Assembly: GCA_021776595.1 (NCBI GenBank)
Contig: JAJFFP010000037.1
Span: 31,109-95,108, forward strand
DNA from: Robiginitomaculum sp.
GTDB lineage: Bacteria > Pseudomonadota > Alphaproteobacteria > Caulobacterales > Maricaulaceae
Direction: 5' to 3'
DNA: 64,000 nucleotides
The notes beneath the pieces are model-generated. The model saw only the letters and a list, made by a program, of their open reading frames with translations. It had not been told where the DNA came from and searched no databases. Both the position numbers and the translations under genes were made by a program. Below are positions 35,765 through 44,792 of the stretch, piece by piece (position 1 is the stretch's first letter; each line of letters begins with the position of its first letter).

Positions 35765-37189
35765 CTAGCTCCTGCCCAGTAATTTCATGAACAGGCTTTT
35801 GGGTCGGGGCCTGCAACTCTGACCGGTCAACAGACCCGCCAGATGTGTTAAGCCTTCGGCGGCCTTGGAATCGGCTTTCACTTCCTGAATCATTTGTCCG
35901 TTATTGGCGGCCTGGCCGAAGATTTGTGGCTCAAACGGCATGACCAGCACCGGTTCAGCCCCCAGGGCATCGGTAAAGTCCTTGATCGGGATTTCCGGAC
36001 GTTTTGGCACCCCGACCTGATTGACCACAATCTTTGGTGCTGCATCATTGATACGAGTGGATTTGGCAAGATCATAGAGGTTTTTGGCATTGCGCAGGCT
36101 GGCCAGATCCGGCGAGGCCACAATAACAATTTCATCGGCGGAAAAGAGCGTTGATTTCACCCAGTTTGACCAGGTGTGTGGCAGATCAAGGATGACATGA
36201 GGCACGCTCGCGCGCACTTGTGCAATCACCGTGTCATATGCAGCCGGGTCCAGATCCCATTCCCGCTCCAGGGTTGCCGGGGCGGTAAAGATAGAAAGGT
36301 GTTCTGTGCATTTGGTTAGCAGACGCTCCAGCAATACATCATCCACACGGTCCGGTTCAGCCAGTGCATCGCCAATATGGCTACTGCTTTCCTGATTGAA
36401 ATCCAGCCCTGCGGTGCCAAAGGATAGATCAAGATCGACAATAGTGGTGCCAGCTTTGGCCCCTTCGGAGATTTGCCAGGCTACATTGTGGGCCAGGGTT
36501 GATGAGCCAACCCCGCCCTTGGCACCGATAAAAGCCGTTACCTTGCCGGCAAAAGGTTGATCCGGATCAACATAAATGTCCGAGACCGAACGGATCAGTT
36601 GTAAAGTATCCAGAGGCGGAACCAGATAGTCACTTATGCCCCGGCGGATCAGTTCTCTATATAGTCCGACATCATTGGCCGCACCGATGATAATAACTTT
36701 GGTGCCAGCATCACAAACATTGGCCAGCTCATCAAGTTGCTCGAACAAGGCCGGGCCGCGCATACCCGATTCAATCAAGATGAGATTGGGTGTATTTTCA
36801 TTGGTATAGTGTTCGATGGCTTCGGGCAAGCCACCAAGACTGGCCTCCACCGTGGCGCGGGACAGGCGCCTGTCCTGCGCCGAGCGTTCAATCAGGGCCA
36901 CGGTATCCGGGCGCTCGCAAAAGGCGCGTATGGCAATATGCGGCACCGGCTGGTCAACCCCGCCCGTCACGCCCGCAGGTAACGACTCTTCAACAACCAC
37001 CGGTTCTTCCAGGCCATCTTCTCCGGCATAGCCAAAGGCGGGCAATTCATCGGCTGTTATCGCCGGTGGCGGCATGAATTCCTGTGGCGGCAAGTCGGCA
37101 CCCACCTCGACATCAAGGCGCATTTCATCAGGCAGCTCAAAGGCTTCTGCCGGGTCGAAATCGTCATCAAAATCATAGGCGTCTGACAT
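35765..37189 (-). CDS. cpaE: Tad pilus localisation protein CpaE (TadZ)
   Basis: 474 residues. An acidic N-terminus precedes an atypical receiver domain (about 85-205; DYLVPPLDTLQL) and a ParA/MinD-like ATPase domain. The deviant Walker A reads GAKGGVGSST (about 222-231): the second lysine of the KGGXGK pattern is replaced by Ser, as in other TadZ proteins, where nucleotide binding is atypical. CpaE places the pilus machine at the cell pole. It starts 22 bp after the cpaD stop. Confidence 0.95.
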   Translation of the reverse strand: MSDAYDFDDDFDPAEAFELPDEMRLDVEVGADLPPQEFMPPPAITADELPAFGYAGEDGLEEPVVVEESLPAGVTGGVDQPVPHIAIRAFCERPDTVALIERSAQDRRLSRATVEASLGGLPEAIEHYTNENTPNLILIESGMRGPALFEQLDELANVCDAGTKVIIIGAANDVGLYRELIRRGISDYLVPPLDTLQLIRSVSDIYVDPDQPFAGKVTAFIGAKGGVGSSTLAHNVAWQISEGAKAGTTIVDLDLSFGTAGLDFNQESSSHIGDALAEPDRVDDVLLERLLTKCTEHLSIFTAPATLEREWDLDPAAYDTVIAQVRASVPHVILDLPHTWSNWVKSTLFSADEIVIVASPDLASLRNAKNLYDLAKSTRINDAAPKIVVNQVGVPKRPEIPIKDFTDALGAEPVLVMPFEPQIFGQAANNGQMIQEVKADSKAAEGLTHLAGLLTGQSCRPRPKSLFMKLLGRS

Positions 37190-37210
37190 AAGGGTTACCG
37201 GGTTATCCTA

Positions 37211-37903
37211 TTACTTTACAGCGTCTGAGACGGTGCCTTTTTCATCTTTAGAGCGTTCTGCGCCGGTGGGTTTACCAGCAATGTATTTGTCCATAATGGT
37301 TTGGCGGCGAGATGTGGATGCCGGGTCAATTCTGGCTGGCCTGACCAGGTCATAAGGGTCAGCAATCATGGCGGCGGTATTGGCCGCAAGAGCACAACCA
37401 AAATTATCAGATTCGTTATTGCCCGGATGCGTGGCAAGGTTTTTCCACTGCCCGCCACAATTTGCAGCGCTCGCCACATAGCGGGTGAATGTCAATAGAA
37501 GCGGAGAATTGGTCAAGCCATTAGCTTGATAGGGGGCTTGCACGATAATCGCCCAATCCACCCCGGCCTCGCTGAGCGTTTTGCGGGTTTGCATCGCCGC
37601 TCTTCGTGCCGCCGCAGACGTGTCCGCCCCTTGCGGGACTGAAATGGTGAGCGGACCATAGCCATGATCCATATAAGCGGCGGCAAAACCGGACAAATTA
37701 CGCTTTTGTATCCGGGTTAAACCGGCCATATTTGGTGCCAGGACAATGTTCAGCCGCTCTTGGGCACGCTGCACGGTGATTTTATGCTGATCGCCGGGCA
37801 ATCCCCACGGGGTTTTGGGACCGGTGGCACATGCCACAAGCCCCAAGGTCAAGGCACCGCAAAGCAGTGTTTTAAGAGGAAATGCGGATGTATCTTTTTG
37901 CAT
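37211..37903 (-). CDS. cpaD: Tad pilus lipoprotein CpaD
   Basis: 230 residues from ATG 37903 with AGAGGAAAG upstream; the longer frame overlaps cpaC and was rejected. Signal with lipobox (GALTLGLVACATG, Cys about 25). The body carries the CpaD hallmarks LSGFAAAYMDHGYGPLTISVP and NNESDNFGCALAANTAAMIADPYDLVRP. It is thought to support outer-membrane secretin assembly. It begins 13 bp after cpaC. Confidence 0.95.
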   Translation of the reverse strand: MQKDTSAFPLKTLLCGALTLGLVACATGPKTPWGLPGDQHKITVQRAQERLNIVLAPNMAGLTRIQKRNLSGFAAAYMDHGYGPLTISVPQGADTSAAARRAAMQTRKTLSEAGVDWAIIVQAPYQANGLTNSPLLLTFTRYVASAANCGGQWKNLATHPGNNESDNFGCALAANTAAMIADPYDLVRPARIDPASTSRRQTIMDKYIAGKPTGAERSKDEKGTVSDAVK

Positions 37904-37916
37904 GGGGCTTTCCTCT

Positions 37917-39491
37917 TTATTCCAGCACATAACCAATGGGGCCATCCCAGGTTTTGCCATTGGTCTTGGCACCCGGCGCACGGTAAACCTTGTTCAGGCG
38001 ACCAAATAAAATGGTGCTGAGGTCAGAAGCATTGGCAAAACCGTCTGCGGGTGTGGAGATATTGTCCGGGTGCGTGGGATCGACCAGATAGGGCGTTACC
38101 ATAATCACCAGCTCGGTTTCATCATTCTGGTAATCGCGGGAACGGAACAACGCGCCCAGAATTGGTAAATCCTTGGCGCCCGGCACCCCCTCAAGAGCCT
38201 GTTTTGTTTTTTCCTGAATCAATCCGGCAATAACCATGGAACCGCCAGAGGGCAACTCCACCGTTGTTTCGGCGCGCCGCACGTTAAGCGCCGGCAGGGT
38301 CAGGCCATCCACCGTGCCAACAACATTGCCATTTTCATCGGTGATCGCCTGACTGCTAAGCTGTAGAGCGCCAGTCGTTGTCAGCTCGGAAACTTCGGTT
38401 GAGATGCGCAAAGATATTCGCCCCTTGCTGATCACCAGCGGGGTAAAACCCAAACCAACCCCGAACTTTTTGTATTCAATGGTGATATTACCATCGCGGT
38501 CCCGGCCCACAGGCACAGGAAACTCACCGCCTGCCAGAAAGTTCGCCGCTTCGCCGGTTATCGCAGTCAAATTGGGTTCTGCCAGTGTGCGCACCAGGCC
38601 CACGCGCTCCAGCGCGCTAATCCCGGCGCCAATGGAGGAACGCGGCACACCTTGGCGAAAATTGGTGTAACCGATGGAGCCGGTTGTCCCACCCAATGCC
38701 CGTCCGGCCAGTGAAAAAGCATTATTGGTGGCAAAACTGCTAGTCGTTCCAAAGCGACCGGGCGTAACGGTTTCGTAGATCGCATTGCCCAGCTGATCGA
38801 GCACCGGCACCCCGTTTTCCAGCAAGGGTTTGGCAATTGGGGCCACAAAGTCACCAAACGAGATGGAGCCGGAAAGATTAATCCCCAATTGCTTGACCAA
38901 AGTGCGCTGCATTTCCACAATCCGCACTTTGAGCAAAACCTGCCCCTTGCCCTGAATGGTTAGCAAAGAGAGCACATTTTCCGGTTTTTCAACACTTTGG
39001 CGGGCGATTTTCAAAACAGAATCCGCAGTGCCAGCATCGGGCACCGTGCCTGATAGGATCAGATTGTTACCCATCGGCTGCACCGTGACCCGTGCTCTGG
39101 GAATGAGTTTGGCGATCGTGGCTTCCAGCCCGCGCACGTCCTGCACCACGGTGATTTCCAGATTAAGGATTTGCCGCCCGGCACTATCAAAGAAAAAGGC
39201 GTTGGCCTGCCCCTGGGACATGCCCAAAATATAAACCCGGCGCGGGGTGCGAATTACCGCATCAACAATCTTTGGGTTGGAGACCAGAACGTCTCTGGCA
39301 TCAACCGGCAGTTCAATCACGGCGGCCTTGTTCAGGGAAATATCCAGAGATTGTGAAACCGGGCCAGTGCCACCAATATCAATTTTCACATGCCGCAATG
39401 CCGCTTCTCCGGCATAAGCTGACGAGGCAGGCCCCATAACGGTGGCCAACAGGCAAGCGACAAAAAAACATAATACAGGAGGCGCTTGCAT
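37917..39491 (-). CDS. cpaC: Tad pilus secretin CpaC (RcpA)
   Basis: 524 residues from ATG 39491; AAGGA lies nine bases upstream, and the TTG at 39500 is disfavoured. A signal peptide (about 1-27) is followed by an N-terminal secretin domain (SLDISLNKAAVIELPVDARDVLVSNPKIVDAVIR), a BON domain (about 110-180: NNLILSGTVPDAGTADSVLKIA) and the type II/III secretin barrel (RTLAEPNLTAITGEAANFLAGGEFPVP; LNVRRAETTVELPSGGSMVIAGL). It forms the outer-membrane pore for the pilus. Confidence 0.97.
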   Translation of the reverse strand: MQAPPVLCFFVACLLATVMGPASSAYAGEAALRHVKIDIGGTGPVSQSLDISLNKAAVIELPVDARDVLVSNPKIVDAVIRTPRRVYILGMSQGQANAFFFDSAGRQILNLEITVVQDVRGLEATIAKLIPRARVTVQPMGNNLILSGTVPDAGTADSVLKIARQSVEKPENVLSLLTIQGKGQVLLKVRIVEMQRTLVKQLGINLSGSISFGDFVAPIAKPLLENGVPVLDQLGNAIYETVTPGRFGTTSSFATNNAFSLAGRALGGTTGSIGYTNFRQGVPRSSIGAGISALERVGLVRTLAEPNLTAITGEAANFLAGGEFPVPVGRDRDGNITIEYKKFGVGLGFTPLVISKGRISLRISTEVSELTTTGALQLSSQAITDENGNVVGTVDGLTLPALNVRRAETTVELPSGGSMVIAGLIQEKTKQALEGVPGAKDLPILGALFRSRDYQNDETELVIMVTPYLVDPTHPDNISTPADGFANASDLSTILFGRLNKVYRAPGAKTNGKTWDGPIGYVLE

Positions 39492-39496
39492 ACCCG

Positions 39497-40321
39497 TCAA
39501 TCCTTCAGCGCCAGCTTGGTAGCCTGGCCATAGCGATAGACGATCAGCGCCCGTTCTTTTGATCTGCTGGTGGCGTGGCTTTGCGGGCCATGGCGCCCGG
39601 CGGGCAGGGTGTCGGCAACGCTGCGCAGGGCTAGAGAAAGATTACCGCTGGCTTCGGCCAGGGCCAGAAGTTCGGAATCGGCGCGGTTCAGCTCCAGCGT
39701 CGCGGTAGAACCAATCACCACTTCCTCATCTTCAACCTGTTTGAAACTCTGATCAATCGCCAGAATACGAACATTTTCCAATATGGTTCTGGAACTGAAA
39801 CCTTCACTGGCTTCTTCACTATCCTCGTCCTGCGTGGTTTGCGTCAGAAGAACATCAACCCGGTCATTGGGCAGGATAAAGCCGCCGGCCCCGGTCTCCA
39901 CAGAAATTTTAACCGACACAGCGCGCATGCCAGGCGATAAAACGGCGGCCATAAAACCGGCATCACCAGGGTTTACCAGCTTGCGCGGCGAAATTGGCTC
40001 ACCGGCAGCAATATTAACGCGGGCAATGGCCCCGGCATATTTTTGTAAGGCCCCGGCCTCTTTTTCCTGGGTGATAAAAGCTGTGTTTAGCGCTTCAATC
40101 GGCCAATCCTGCCAGGATAATTCTTCTGGTGTGACCCGTTGGCCGATGGGAATGTCTGCCCTGGCAACCAAAACTTGCGCGGTGGTTGGCGTGACTTTGG
40201 GCGCAATTTCGCTCTGGGCACTCTTGCCGCCGGAACCGCCGGTCAGGTTTTTGGCCATAAATGCAGCACCAAGTGCCGCCACTGCCGCTATGACAAGAAC
40301 AATAACCCTGCCGAGATTCAT
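39497..40321 (-). CDS. cpaB: Tad pilus assembly protein CpaB (RcpC)
   Basis: 274 residues from ATG 40321, preceded by GAAGGAG; the GTG at 40348 was rejected. One N-terminal membrane helix (about 4-24), then the SAF/beta-clip domain (VLVARADIPIGQRVTPEELSWQDWPI) and a periplasmic C-terminal part with NDRVDVLLTQ. It belongs to the RcpC/CpaB family, which is associated with the secretin. Its stop overlaps the region just before cpaC. Confidence 0.95.
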   Translation of the reverse strand: MNLGRVIVLVIAAVAALGAAFMAKNLTGGSGGKSAQSEIAPKVTPTTAQVLVARADIPIGQRVTPEELSWQDWPIEALNTAFITQEKEAGALQKYAGAIARVNIAAGEPISPRKLVNPGDAGFMAAVLSPGMRAVSVKISVETGAGGFILPNDRVDVLLTQTTQDEDSEEASEGFSSRTILENVRILAIDQSFKQVEDEEVVIGSTATLELNRADSELLALAEASGNLSLALRSVADTLPAGRHGPQSHATSRSKERALIVYRYGQATKLALKD

Positions 40322-40395
40322 GCCAACACTCCTTCGTGCAAATCGCACGTGGTTAGAAGTGACCAGAAAGTTCTCAAAGCATGGTTAACAAAACC

Positions 40396-40902
40396 TCATC
40401 CACTACCGCTGACGGTAAGAAAAAGTGAAGTTTCTGGGAATGCCAGCAGTGCACCGACACAAATGCCTATGCCATAAGGCACATCGCCACCTTCCTTGAG
40501 CAGTCGTGCCGACCATTTCCAGGCATGTAAATGTGATGGCATGGGGTATTTACGCGCTAAAAGCAGGATAATCGTTAACGCACCACCGGCCAGCGCTGCA
40601 TAAGCGGCAAACATGAACAGGCCCGGCCAGCCCATCCACAGGGCGGCCGCAGCAAATAGTTTGGCATCGCCGCCGCCAATCCAGCCAAAGGCAAACATGG
40701 CAATGGTCAGCGCCAGTGCCGCCAGCCCGATCAATACTTGAAAACCAATGGCCGACCAGCCAAGCCCGCTTAATGGTGCGGTTAAGACAAAAAGGATAAT
40801 CAGCGCTCCGGAAATCCAGTTGGGGATGGTCATGGTGGTCATGTCATAAAAAGCAGCGATCAGCATCAATAAGGCAAAGCCCATAAACAAAAGGGATAAC
40901 AT
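40396..40902 (-). CDS. cpaA: Prepilin peptidase CpaA (TadV)
   Basis: 168 residues, A24 aspartic prepilin peptidase without the methylase domain. Catalytic Asp residues are in AFYDMTTMTIPNW (about 20) and the GXGD-like GGGDAKLFAAAALW (about 78). Four or five membrane helices. It processes the Flp pilin encoded 130 bp upstream. AGGAG stands before the ATG. Confidence 0.95.
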   Translation of the reverse strand: MLSLLFMGFALLMLIAAFYDMTTMTIPNWISGALIILFVLTAPLSGLGWSAIGFQVLIGLAALALTIAMFAFGWIGGGDAKLFAAAALWMGWPGLFMFAAYAALAGGALTIILLLARKYPMPSHLHAWKWSARLLKEGGDVPYGIGICVGALLAFPETSLFLTVSGSG

Positions 40903-40982
40903 CAGGCGCTCCTAGAGGTTTCAACGCAGTATCAGGCATGGCTATGTCCGGTTTTGCGTTAACACCGCGTTTCCAGACATGA

Positions 40983-41009
40983 AAAAGGCCGCCCCAGGGG
41001 GCGACCTTT
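40983..41009 (-). terminator. Rho-independent terminator after the pilin gene
   Basis: On the minus strand AAGGTCGCCCC pairs with GGGGCGGCCTT (one G-T pair) around a two- or three-base loop and runs into TTTTT. It ends 25 bp after the pilin stop, so most transcripts should contain the pilin gene alone, with read-through supplying the assembly genes. This matches the excess of pilin needed. Confidence 0.8.
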
Positions 41010-41033
41010 CTCATAATAAAGCCGTTTGGCTTC

Positions 41034-41198
41034 TTATTTCATCGCATTGGCGACAGTCGTAAACTTGGCAGAGGCATTTGTGCCCAGCGAAGTTACGGCG
41101 CCAATAATGACCACAGCGATCAGAGCGGCAATAAGGCCATACTCAATCGCGGTAGCACCAGATTCGTCATTCATAAAACGTGCTGCAAACTTACTCAT
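41034..41198 (-). CDS. pilA: Flp-family type IVb pilin
   Basis: 54 residues from ATG 41198, too short for many gene callers. The leader MSKFAARFMNDESG ends at the prepilin cleavage site before ATAIEYGLIAALIAVVIIGAV, the Flp motif with Glu at +5 and Tyr at +6 and a hydrophobic assembly helix. It is processed by CpaA and polymerised by the Cpa machine. A CtrA box lies 93 bp upstream, and a terminator follows the gene. Confidence 0.97.
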   Translation of the reverse strand: MSKFAARFMNDESGATAIEYGLIAALIAVVIIGAVTSLGTNASAKFTTVANAMK

Positions 41199-41290
41199 AA
41201 TCATTCTCCCGTTATGTTGCTAGCGACAAAGGATCGCTAGAGCTCTTCGGCTCTTTTTGCGAACCTTGGATAGACCATAGCGGGGCCGAA

Positions 41291-41305
41291 TTAAGGTGAG
41301 TTTAA
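41291..41305 (-). promoter_or_regulatory. Full CtrA box in the pilin promoter region
   Basis: TTAA (41291-41294), seven bases, TTAA (41302-41305). It lies 93 bp before the pilin start and 174 bp before the divergent gene at 41479. Caulobacter pilA is a direct CtrA target, which supports the call. The rest of the 280-bp gap 41199-41478 shows no other clear element to me. Confidence 0.7.
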
Positions 41306-41478
41306 GCGCCTTGGTTATTTTTTGATGAATCGTGCCGGGGAAATTTTATGGATAAAAAGTGCATTCTTATACCATGCCTGAGGACGGCCCCAAAAACCAA
41401 TAGCCCCGCCTTTAGGAAGTGTTCACCAGTTCAGGCGATGATTCAGCCATTGCGATTTTCATACCCAAAGGTGCCCTC

Positions 41479-41934
41479 ATGCTGCGGCTATTATTTATTG
41501 GATTTATTCTAACGAGCTTTTGTGGCCATCAAGCCAGCGCAGAGGAAAGTGATGCCAGATTTACCGTAGAGGTGGACAAGGCAAAGATATTACGCCTGCC
41601 GCGCGCCGCCTCGGCGGTGATTATCGGCAATCCTGCGATTGCCGATGCCAGTGTGCACGATGGTAGAACCCTGCTCATCACCGGGAAAATATTTGGTGCC
41701 ACCAATATTATTGTGCTGGATGGGCGCGGAAATACTGTGATCGAGCGTGATATTCAGGTGCGGGCACCGCAAATGGCGGCCATTACCTATTATCGCGGCG
41801 GGGCGCAACGCACCTTTACCTGTGCAGGATATTGCGAACTGTCGCCCAGTGTCGGCGATGATCCGGACGTGTTTGACCGCCTGATGGTGCAGCAAAAAGG
41901 CAAGTCCGACCAGGGTAATGAAGCCGCCGAATAA
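41479..41934 (+). CDS. Exported protein with CpaC-type secretin N-terminal domain
   Basis: 151 residues from ATG 41479. Signal peptide (about 1-21, cut after ASA), then the domain found at the N-terminus of CpaC: ARFTVEVDKAKILRLPRAASAVIIGNPAIADASV and LLITGKIFGATNIIVLDGRGNTVIERDIQV. A C-terminal segment with a Cys pair (FTCAGYCELSPSVGDD) could form a disulfide. No barrel domain. It diverges from the pilin gene across the shared CtrA box, so it is probably a periplasmic accessory of the Tad secretin. Related stand-alone genes accompany tad loci in other alphaproteobacteria. Confidence 0.85.
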   Translation: MLRLLFIGFILTSFCGHQASAEESDARFTVEVDKAKILRLPRAASAVIIGNPAIADASVHDGRTLLITGKIFGATNIIVLDGRGNTVIERDIQVRAPQMAAITYYRGGAQRTFTCAGYCELSPSVGDDPDVFDRLMVQQKGKSDQGNEAAE

Positions 41935-41972
41935 GCGCACCGGTCACCCTGGTCTGAAATGCCCTATTTCAC

Positions 41973-42521
41973 TTACACCGTCCGCCGACGCGCATTGGCC
42001 AGAGCGTCCAGCGCAGCGTTAGCGCTTTCCGGTCCCCGGCGGCGGCGGCGCGATTGCGGCTGATAGGCCTGGCTGGCATGGGCATCGCAATACGGTGATG
42101 CGGCCTTGGACTTGCGCCCGCAAAAGCGAAAATCCGGCTCTGTAGGATCGCCAATCGGCCATTTACAAATATGATTGGTCAAGGTTAGCACTGTGGCAAA
42201 CTCACCACTGGGCAGAGGTGCCGGCTCAAGCGGTGGTGGTGCCTCCGGGGTTTCGCGTGGCACCGTCGGGCCATTGTTTCCTGTGCGCGGCGCGCTGCTG
42301 GCCGCACCGCTGGTTGTGGCGCGTGGCTTTGGCGCCGGTTTGGCCCGTGGGCGCGGCGGCCGGGAGGGGGTGGCCCGCCCGGAGAGTTTTAGCCGGTGCA
42401 CCTTGCCGATAATTGCATTGCGGGTCACACCTTCGCCCATTTCCTTGGCAATCTGGCTGGCGCTAAGCCCCTCCGTCCAGAGTTTCTTTAACGTCTCCAC
42501 CCGATCTTCAGTCCACGCCAT
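41973..42521 (-). CDS. gcrA: Cell-cycle regulator GcrA
   Basis: 182 residues from ATG 42521 with GGAGG five bases upstream. The N-terminal DNA-binding helix-turn-helix is MAWTEDRVETLKKLWTEG and SASQIAKEMGEGVTRNAIIGKVHRLKL (about 1-47). A Pro/Ala-rich linker (48-110) leads to the C-terminal sigma-70-binding domain with CKWPIGDP, FRFCGRK and YCDAHA. GcrA recruits sigma-70 holoenzyme to promoters with CcrM-methylated GANTC and drives S-phase genes. It is convergent with the secretin-domain gene. Confidence 0.97.
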   Translation of the reverse strand: MAWTEDRVETLKKLWTEGLSASQIAKEMGEGVTRNAIIGKVHRLKLSGRATPSRPPRPRAKPAPKPRATTSGAASSAPRTGNNGPTVPRETPEAPPPLEPAPLPSGEFATVLTLTNHICKWPIGDPTEPDFRFCGRKSKAASPYCDAHASQAYQPQSRRRRRGPESANAALDALANARRRTV

Positions 42522-42637
42522 CCCAGCCTCCATTCCCGTGCTTGTTACAAGATATAGTATCCAAAGAGCCTTTCAGGCCCCTACATTGCTATATATCGTA
42601 TGCGGGTAACAGCGCACATACAAGATACAGGTGTGAG

Positions 42638-42668
42638 CTATTCACAGTTTTCTATATGTTGTGGGTAA
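42638..42668. promoter_or_regulatory. Candidate DnaA boxes upstream of gcrA
   Basis: CTATTCACA at 42638-42646 and, on the other strand, TTACCCACA at 42660-42668 each differ by one base from the DnaA-box consensus TTATNCACA; TGCGGGTAA at 42601-42609 is a weaker third. They lie 80-150 bp before the gcrA ATG. In Caulobacter DnaA activates gcrA. The match is modest and could be chance, and the sites could serve the divergent permease gene instead. Confidence 0.35.
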
Positions 42669-42757
42669 CTTTTCCAGAACCGGTATGAATTCTGCCCCTG
42701 GTTAAAAAACCCACTTTGCCGATTGTCGCGCCTCGCAGATCAGCATACAAGGCGATT

Positions 42758-43564
42758 ATGCAGACGAATACATCAGAATTTCCAGTTCGCCGTATAGGCC
42801 TCATCAACGGCCTTGGTTTATGGACGCTTTACCTCAAGGAGGTGCGCCGCTTTACCAAGGTGGGCTTTCAAACCGTGTTGGCCCCGGTGGTATCGACACT
42901 CCTTTTCCTGCTGGTGTTCACCCTGGCCTTTGGCGATGTGCGACCGGCGGTGGGCGGCGTGGACTTTACGCAATTTCTGGCCCCTGGCCTGGTGATGATG
43001 GGGATACTCAATAACGCTTTTGCCAATTCGTCATCTTCGCTGATTGTTTCAAAAGTGCAGGGCAATGTTGTGGATTTCCTCATGCCGCCGCTTTCTGCGG
43101 CTGAACTTTCCATTGCGTTCATTGCCGGTGCGGCCACGCGGGGCATAGTCGTTGGCCTTGTTACCGTATTGTGCATCTTGCCGTTTATGCAGATCACCAT
43201 TGTCCATCCGCTGGCGGTATTCTGGTTTGCGCTCAATGCGGCCCTGATGATGGGCATGGTGGGTTTGCTCGCCGGCATTTATGCCCAGCGATTTGACCAT
43301 TTGTCTGCCGTGCAGAATTTTGTGTTATTGCCGCTAACCTTCCTATCGGGAACATTTTATTCGGTAAAAATCCTCCCGCCCATATTTCAGACGTTAAGCA
43401 CCTTTAATCCGTTCTTTTATCTGATTGATGGTTTCCGTTATGGCTTTACCGGCGTTTCTGATGCCCCGACCCTGCACGGGGCGCTATTTGTCATGGCCAT
43501 CAATTTAGTGCTTGGCATTGCCAGCTATCTGGTCTTGCGTTCCGGCTGGCATCTAAAGACTTAA
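42758..43564 (+). CDS. ABC-2 type transporter permease
   Basis: 268 residues from ATG 42758 with AAGG upstream. Six membrane helices in the ABC-2 fold, with VGFQTVLAPVVSTLLFLLVFTLAFG, a LAPGLVMMGILNNAFANSSSSLI segment and FLSGTFYSVKILPPIFQ before the last helices, as in drug, polysaccharide or O-antigen exporters. No ATPase gene adjoins it, so its partner lies outside the window or is shared. It is 32 bp upstream of argD but need not be functionally related. Confidence 0.9.
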   Translation: MQTNTSEFPVRRIGLINGLGLWTLYLKEVRRFTKVGFQTVLAPVVSTLLFLLVFTLAFGDVRPAVGGVDFTQFLAPGLVMMGILNNAFANSSSSLIVSKVQGNVVDFLMPPLSAAELSIAFIAGAATRGIVVGLVTVLCILPFMQITIVHPLAVFWFALNAALMMGMVGLLAGIYAQRFDHLSAVQNFVLLPLTFLSGTFYSVKILPPIFQTLSTFNPFFYLIDGFRYGFTGVSDAPTLHGALFVMAINLVLGIASYLVLRSGWHLKT

Positions 43565-43596
43565 CGATTTATTTTGTCTCTTTAAGGAGTAGTAGC

Positions 43597-44772
43597 ATGT
43601 CATCCCATCTCATTCCCACCTATGCGCCGCCTGATCTTGTTTTTGAACGGGGCGAAGGGGTCTGGTTATATGATGCCAATGGCGAGGCCTGGCTTGATTT
43701 TATCGCCGGGATTGCCGTGGATGCGCTGGGCCATTGTCACCCGGCACTGGTCAAGGCGCTCAAAGATCAGGCTGACAAGCTGTGGCATGTGTCCAACATG
43801 TTTAAGGTGCCGGCGCGCGAGGAACTTGCCCGGCGCTATTGCGAAAACAGTTTTGCCGACCTGGTATTCTTTACCAATTCCGGCACCGAGGCCATTGAAG
43901 GTGCGCTCAAGGCAGCCCGTAAATTCCATGCTGATAAGGGCGATGAGGGCCGCATTGAAATTGTTACTTTTCAGGGGGCATTTCACGGGCGCTCTTATGG
44001 TGCGATCAATGCCGGTGGCAATCCAGCCTATATGAAAGGATTTGGCCCGCATATGGAGGGCTTTACACAAATTCCTTTTGCCGATGAAGAAGCGGCCCGC
44101 GCGGCCATCACCAATAAAACCGCTGCGGTGCTGATCGAGCCGGTGCAGGGCGAAGGCGGCCTTCGTGCAGCGCCTGATGAATATCTGCGCCTGCTGCGCA
44201 CCCTGTGCAATGAAACCGGGGCTTTGCTGATTTATGATGAAATTCAATGCGGCGCCGGGCGCACGGGCAAAATGTTTGCTCATGAATGGTCCGGAGCCCT
44301 ACCGGATATTATGGCGGTAGCCAAAGGCGTTGGTGGTGGATTTCCGCTAGGCGCGTGGCTGACCACGACAGAGGTTGGTGCGCATATGGTGGTTGGCACC
44401 CATGGCTCCACCTATGGCGGCAATCCGCTGGCCATGCAGGTGGGCATTGCCCTCTGGGATGAGATGATGAAGCCCGGATTTTTGGATCATGTGACACAAA
44501 TGGGTCAGTTTTTGAAACAGCAAATGGCCGGCCTTGCAGATACTTATCCCGATATGATCGAGGACGTGCGCGGCAAAGGTCTTTTGTGTGGTATCAAGTT
44601 GAGAGAACCATTTGTAAACCGGGAAATCATGGTCAGGGCGCGGGATCGCGGCCTGTTAACCGGCGCGGCGGGTGATAATGTTCTGCGCATGGCACCGCCA
44701 TTGATCATCACCGAAGAACATGCGCGCAAGGCCATCAGAATACTGGATGAAGCGCTGGCGGCATCCCGCTAA
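43597..44772 (+). CDS. argD: Acetylornithine aminotransferase
   Basis: 391 residues, class III PLP aminotransferase, with AAGGAG before the ATG. Landmarks are FTNSGTEAIEGALKAARK, FHGRSYGAINAGGNP, LIYDEIQCGAGRTGKMFAHE and the PLP lysine in AVAKGVGGGFPLGAWL. It converts N-acetylglutamate semialdehyde to N-acetylornithine and can double as succinyldiaminopimelate aminotransferase. It forms an operon with argF 20 bp downstream. Confidence 0.96.
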   Translation: MSSHLIPTYAPPDLVFERGEGVWLYDANGEAWLDFIAGIAVDALGHCHPALVKALKDQADKLWHVSNMFKVPAREELARRYCENSFADLVFFTNSGTEAIEGALKAARKFHADKGDEGRIEIVTFQGAFHGRSYGAINAGGNPAYMKGFGPHMEGFTQIPFADEEAARAAITNKTAAVLIEPVQGEGGLRAAPDEYLRLLRTLCNETGALLIYDEIQCGAGRTGKMFAHEWSGALPDIMAVAKGVGGGFPLGAWLTTTEVGAHMVVGTHGSTYGGNPLAMQVGIALWDEMMKPGFLDHVTQMGQFLKQQMAGLADTYPDMIEDVRGKGLLCGIKLREPFVNREIMVRARDRGLLTGAAGDNVLRMAPPLIITEEHARKAIRILDEALAASR

Positions 44773-44792
44773 GCAGACCTGGGTCGTAAACC

